DNA of 64,000 nucleotides, taken from contig CAVTJG010000017.1 of assembly GCA_963735025.1 (NCBI GenBank), positions 62,001 through 126,000 on the forward strand. The letters run 5' to 3'. Below the pieces are notes generated by a model that saw nothing but the letters and a program-made list of their open reading frames with translations, was not told where the DNA came from and searched no databases. Both the position numbers and the translations under genes were made by a program. Source of the DNA: JAABRB01 sp963735025. Its GTDB lineage: Bacteria > Pseudomonadota > Gammaproteobacteria > Burkholderiales > SG8-39. Each line of letters starts with the position of its first letter. Position 1 is the first letter of the stretch. Positions 61,513 through 64,000 of this stretch are shown here, piece after piece.

Positions 61513-62765
61513 CAGCGGTCGATCTCGCCGAAGACGATGTCCATCGTGCCGATGATTGCGACGACGTCCGCGATCATGTGGCCTTTCGCAAGATCGTCCA
61601 TCGCGCTGAGGTGGGCGAAACCGGGTGGCCGGATCTTGATCCGGTAGGGCTTGTTGGCCCCATCCGAGACGATGTAGATTCCGAACTCGCCCTTCGGATG
61701 CTCGACCGCCGCGTAGACTTCGCCGGGCGGCACGTGAATACCCTCGGTGAAAAGCTTGAAATGGTGGATCAGCTCCTCCATGTTGCTCTTCATCGCGACG
61801 CGCGACGGCGGCGCGACCTTGTGATTGTCGACGATCACCGGACCGGGGTTGGCACGCAACCACTCCACGCACTGCCTTACGATTCGATTCGCCTGGCGGA
61901 GCTCCTCCACGCGAACCAGATAGCGGTCGTAGCAGTCGCCGTTCACCCCGACCGGCACGTCGAAGTCGACGCGGTCATATATCTCGTAAGGCTGCTTCTT
62001 GCGCAGATCCCACTCCACGCCCGACCCGCGCAGCATCGGTCCGGTGAATCCGCGCGCGAGCGCTTCCTCCGGACTGACCACGCCTATCCCGACCGTGCGC
62101 TGCTTCCAGATCCGGTTGTCCGTGAGCAACGTCTCGTACTCGTCGACACGCGCCGGAAAACTGTCGGTGAAGCGTTCGATGAAGTCGAGCAGCGAGCCCT
62201 GGCGGCGCTCGTTCAGCCGGGCGATCTCTTTCGCACTGCGATATGGCGATGCGAGATGCTGGGGCATCGCCTCCGGCAAGTCGCGGTACACGCCGCCCGG
62301 CCGGTAGTAGGCCGCGTGCATCCGCGCGCCCGACACCGCCTCGTAGCAGTCCATCAGGTCTTCCCGCTCCCGGAAGCAGTAGAGGAAGACGGTCATCGCG
62401 CCGATGTCCAGGCCGTGCGTACCCAGCCAGAGCAGATGATTCAGGATCCGGGTGATCTCGTCGAACATCACGCGGATGTACTGCGCTCGCAGCGGAACGT
62501 CGATGCCGAGCAGGCGCTCGATCGCCATGCAATACGCATGCTCGTTGCACATCATCGACACGTAGTCCAGGCGGTCCATGTACGGAAGCGACTGGACGTA
62601 GGTCTTGTTCTCGGCGAGCTTCTCGGTCGCGCGGTGCAGCAGCCCGATGTGCGGATCGGCCCGCATGATCACTTCGCCGTCCAGTTCCAGCACGAGTCTC
62701 AGCACGCCGTGCGCGGCCGGATGCTGCGGCCCGAAGTTCATGGTGTAGTTGCGAATCTCAGCCAC
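61512..62765 (-). CDS. nuoD: NADH-quinone oxidoreductase subunit D
   Basis: 49-kDa-type subunit of the quinone site, 417 residues. NFGPQHPAAHGVLRLVLELDGE carries the quinone-binding His. YLDRLDYVSMM-like, VPLRAQYIRVMFDEITRILNHLLW and EGIHVPPGEVYAAVEHPKGEFG match the family. The ATG at 62765 overlaps nuoC by 8 bases. Confidence 0.96.
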   Translation of the reverse strand: MAEIRNYTMNFGPQHPAAHGVLRLVLELDGEVIMRADPHIGLLHRATEKLAENKTYVQSLPYMDRLDYVSMMCNEHAYCMAIERLLGIDVPLRAQYIRVMFDEITRILNHLLWLGTHGLDIGAMTVFLYCFREREDLMDCYEAVSGARMHAAYYRPGGVYRDLPEAMPQHLASPYRSAKEIARLNERRQGSLLDFIERFTDSFPARVDEYETLLTDNRIWKQRTVGIGVVSPEEALARGFTGPMLRGSGVEWDLRKKQPYEIYDRVDFDVPVGVNGDCYDRYLVRVEELRQANRIVRQCVEWLRANPGPVIVDNHKVAPPSRVAMKSNMEELIHHFKLFTEGIHVPPGEVYAAVEHPKGEFGIYIVSDGANKPYRIKIRPPGFAHLSAMDDLAKGHMIADVVAIIGTMDIVFGEIDR

Positions 62766-63362
62766 GCTCGAGATCCCCGTAGCTCTCCTCGCGGATGATC
62801 CGCGGCGTGACCTCGCGCGGCTCGATCGTGACGGGCTGGTAGATGACCCGCTTCTGCTCCGGGTCGTAGCGCATCTCGACCTGCCCGGAAAGCGGAAAAT
62901 CCTTGCGGAACGGGTGGCCGGTGAATCCGTAGTCCGTCAGGATGCGACGCAGGTCCGGGTGACCGGCGAACATGATGCCGAACAGGTCGAACGCCTCGCG
63001 CTCGAACCAGTTGGCCGCGGGCCAGACGTTCACCAGCGAATCCAGCACCGGGAAACCGTCGTCGGCCGCAAACGTGCGCAGGCGAACGCGCCAGTTCTGT
63101 GCCACCGAGAGCAGATGCACGACCACCGCGAACCGCCGTCCCTCCCAGCGCCCTGCGCCGTACGTCGAGTAGTCGACTCCGCAGAGATCGATAAGCTGGG
63201 AGAATCCGAGCGCCGGGCTGTCGCGAAGCGTGCTCGCCGCGGCGACAAGGTCCGCGGGTCGACCACGATGGTCAGCTCTCCGAGGGCGCTTGCCTGGCTC
63301 ACGACCTTGTCGCCCAGCGCAGCGCCGATCGCCGCGGACAGCCGCTCGAGTTTCGTAGTCAT
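62758..63362 (-). CDS. nuoC: NADH-quinone oxidoreductase subunit C, one frameshift
   Basis: 30-kDa-type peripheral subunit, about 201 residues after repair. The N-terminus is MTTKLERLSAAIGAALGD from an ATG at 63362. The second part resumes at DLVAAASTLRDSPALGFSQ, with the family WFEREAFDLFGIMFAGHPDLRR and GHPFRKDFPLSG. Near 63255, a G is missing in GACCCGCGGACC, where the expected sequence reads D-P-A-D. Without repair the two frames cannot give one protein. The first ten nucleotides of nuoD overlap its 3' end. Confidence 0.9.
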
Positions 63363-63388
63363 GGAGAGGAAGTGCTCGCGGGCATGGG

Positions 63389-63868
63389 CTAGCGGGCGAT
63401 CGTGTTCGTCCGCCGGATCTTGTTCTGCAGCTGCAATATGCCGTACAGGAGCGCCTCGGAAGTGGGCGGGCACCCGGGAACATAGACATCCACCGGTACG
63501 ATCCGGTCGCACCCGCGCACCACCGAGTAGGAATAGTGGTAGTACCCGCCGCCGTTTGCGCAGGAGCCCATCGAGATGACCCAGCGCGGCTCGGCCATCT
63601 GGTCGTAGACCTTGCGCAACGCGGGCGCCATCTTGTTGCAAAGCGTGCCCGCCACGATCATCACGTCGGACTGACGCGGGCTGGGACGGAAAACGATCCC
63701 GAACCGATCGAGGTCGTAGCGCGCCGCGCCGGCGTGCATCATCTCGACCGCGCAGCACGCGAGCCCGAACGTCACCGGCCACATCGACCCGGTACGCGTC
63801 CAGTTGATCACCGTGTCCAGCGTAGTCGTCACGAAACCGCGCTGCATCAGTCCTTCATTCGCTCCCAC
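63389..63868 (-). CDS. nuoB: NADH-quinone oxidoreductase subunit B
   Basis: N2 cluster subunit of complex I, 159 residues. The four ligands are in GLACCAVEMM (two adjacent Cys), SMGSCANGGG and VPGCPPTSEA. The N-terminal segment RGFVTTTLDTVINW is normal. A GTG at 63868 is used. It is 6 bp from the nuoA stop. Confidence 0.96.
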   Translation of the reverse strand: MGANEGLMQRGFVTTTLDTVINWTRTGSMWPVTFGLACCAVEMMHAGAARYDLDRFGIVFRPSPRQSDVMIVAGTLCNKMAPALRKVYDQMAEPRWVISMGSCANGGGYYHYSYSVVRGCDRIVPVDVYVPGCPPTSEALLYGILQLQNKIRRTNTIAR

Positions 63869-63874
63869 GGTCCC

Positions 63875-64000
63875 TCACTCCCACTCGAGCGCGCCCTTCT
63901 TCCACTCGTAGATGAACCCGACGGTCAGAACACCGAGAAAGATCATCATGGAGACGAAGCCGAACATGCCGATTTCGTTTAGCGTGATTGCCCACGGAAA
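63875..64000 (-). CDS. nuoA: NADH-quinone oxidoreductase subunit A, C-terminal part
   Basis: The last 41 codons of nuoA, cut by the right edge of the window. The visible part contains NEIGMFGFVSMMIFLG, the third transmembrane helix region, and ends YEWKKGALEWE before a TGA at 63877-63875, the typical NuoA C-terminus. The operon's promoter and the rest of the gene lie beyond 64000. Confidence 0.92.
   Translation of the reverse strand, partial: FPWAITLNEIGMFGFVSMMIFLGVLTVGFIYEWKKGALEWE

Overview
The window is GC-rich, gene-dense chromosome, almost certainly from a betaproteobacterium. The pointers are the nuoA-N order, an overlapping aat-bpt pair followed by pyrD, a stand-alone rnfB next to nth, a DUF3422 protein and a zeta-class glutathione transferase. 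I recognise no species. The lifestyle suggested is respiratory heterotrophy with sulfur chemistry: complex I, small c-type cytochromes, a Rieske protein, a DsrE/TusA/sulfide:quinone oxidoreductase-like operon, acyl-CoA ligases and a sugar ABC importer.

Layout. 1-1684 is the right end of an integrated element: a tyrosine integrase beside the 3' half of a tRNA-Arg(CCT), with the element running off the left edge. 1794-5933 is a four-gene MalK/E/F/G-type sugar importer with translationally coupled genes. 6157-8596 is a sulfur operon behind a FixK/FNR-like palindrome. 8637-17362 carries a YidB-like protein, maleylacetoacetate isomerase, a MaoC protein, a DUF3422 protein and an acid-catabolism group (acyl-CoA ligase, haloacid dehalogenase, SDR, acetoacetyl-CoA synthetase). 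17441-20536 has an exported YqgE homologue and a MoxR ATPase/VWA-metallopeptidase pair. 20684-26680 holds two redox or repair genes, the N-end-rule transferases, pyrD, rnfB, nth and two coupled cytochromes c. 26962-29631 is a second MoxR/VWA system with a GNAT gene between its members. 29751-37386 is centred on cyclic di-GMP: a MASE1-PAS-GGDEF-EAL protein co-directional with a GspE/PilB-type ATPase, a peroxiredoxin, and a REC-GGDEF regulator. 37449-49668 holds htpG behind a sigma-32-like promoter, azlCD, an M16 protease, greB with a 9-bp minisatellite upstream, an MFS transporter, metY and several housekeeping genes. 49674-64000 is the complex I operon on the minus strand, nuoN back to the last 41 codons of nuoA.

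Eight single-base indels break seven otherwise normal genes (the SQR-like gene, two acyl-CoA ligases, nth, nuoM twice, nuoL, nuoC). Most lie at runs of two to four identical bases in genes that should be essential or conserved, so they look like consensus sequencing errors rather than gene decay. I annotate each of these as one gene.

I see no CRISPR array, rRNA, complete tRNA or insertion sequence. The least explained parts are the two MoxR/VWA modules, the sulfur operon, the divergent Tat-exported Rieske protein and the short tandem repeats beside several genes.
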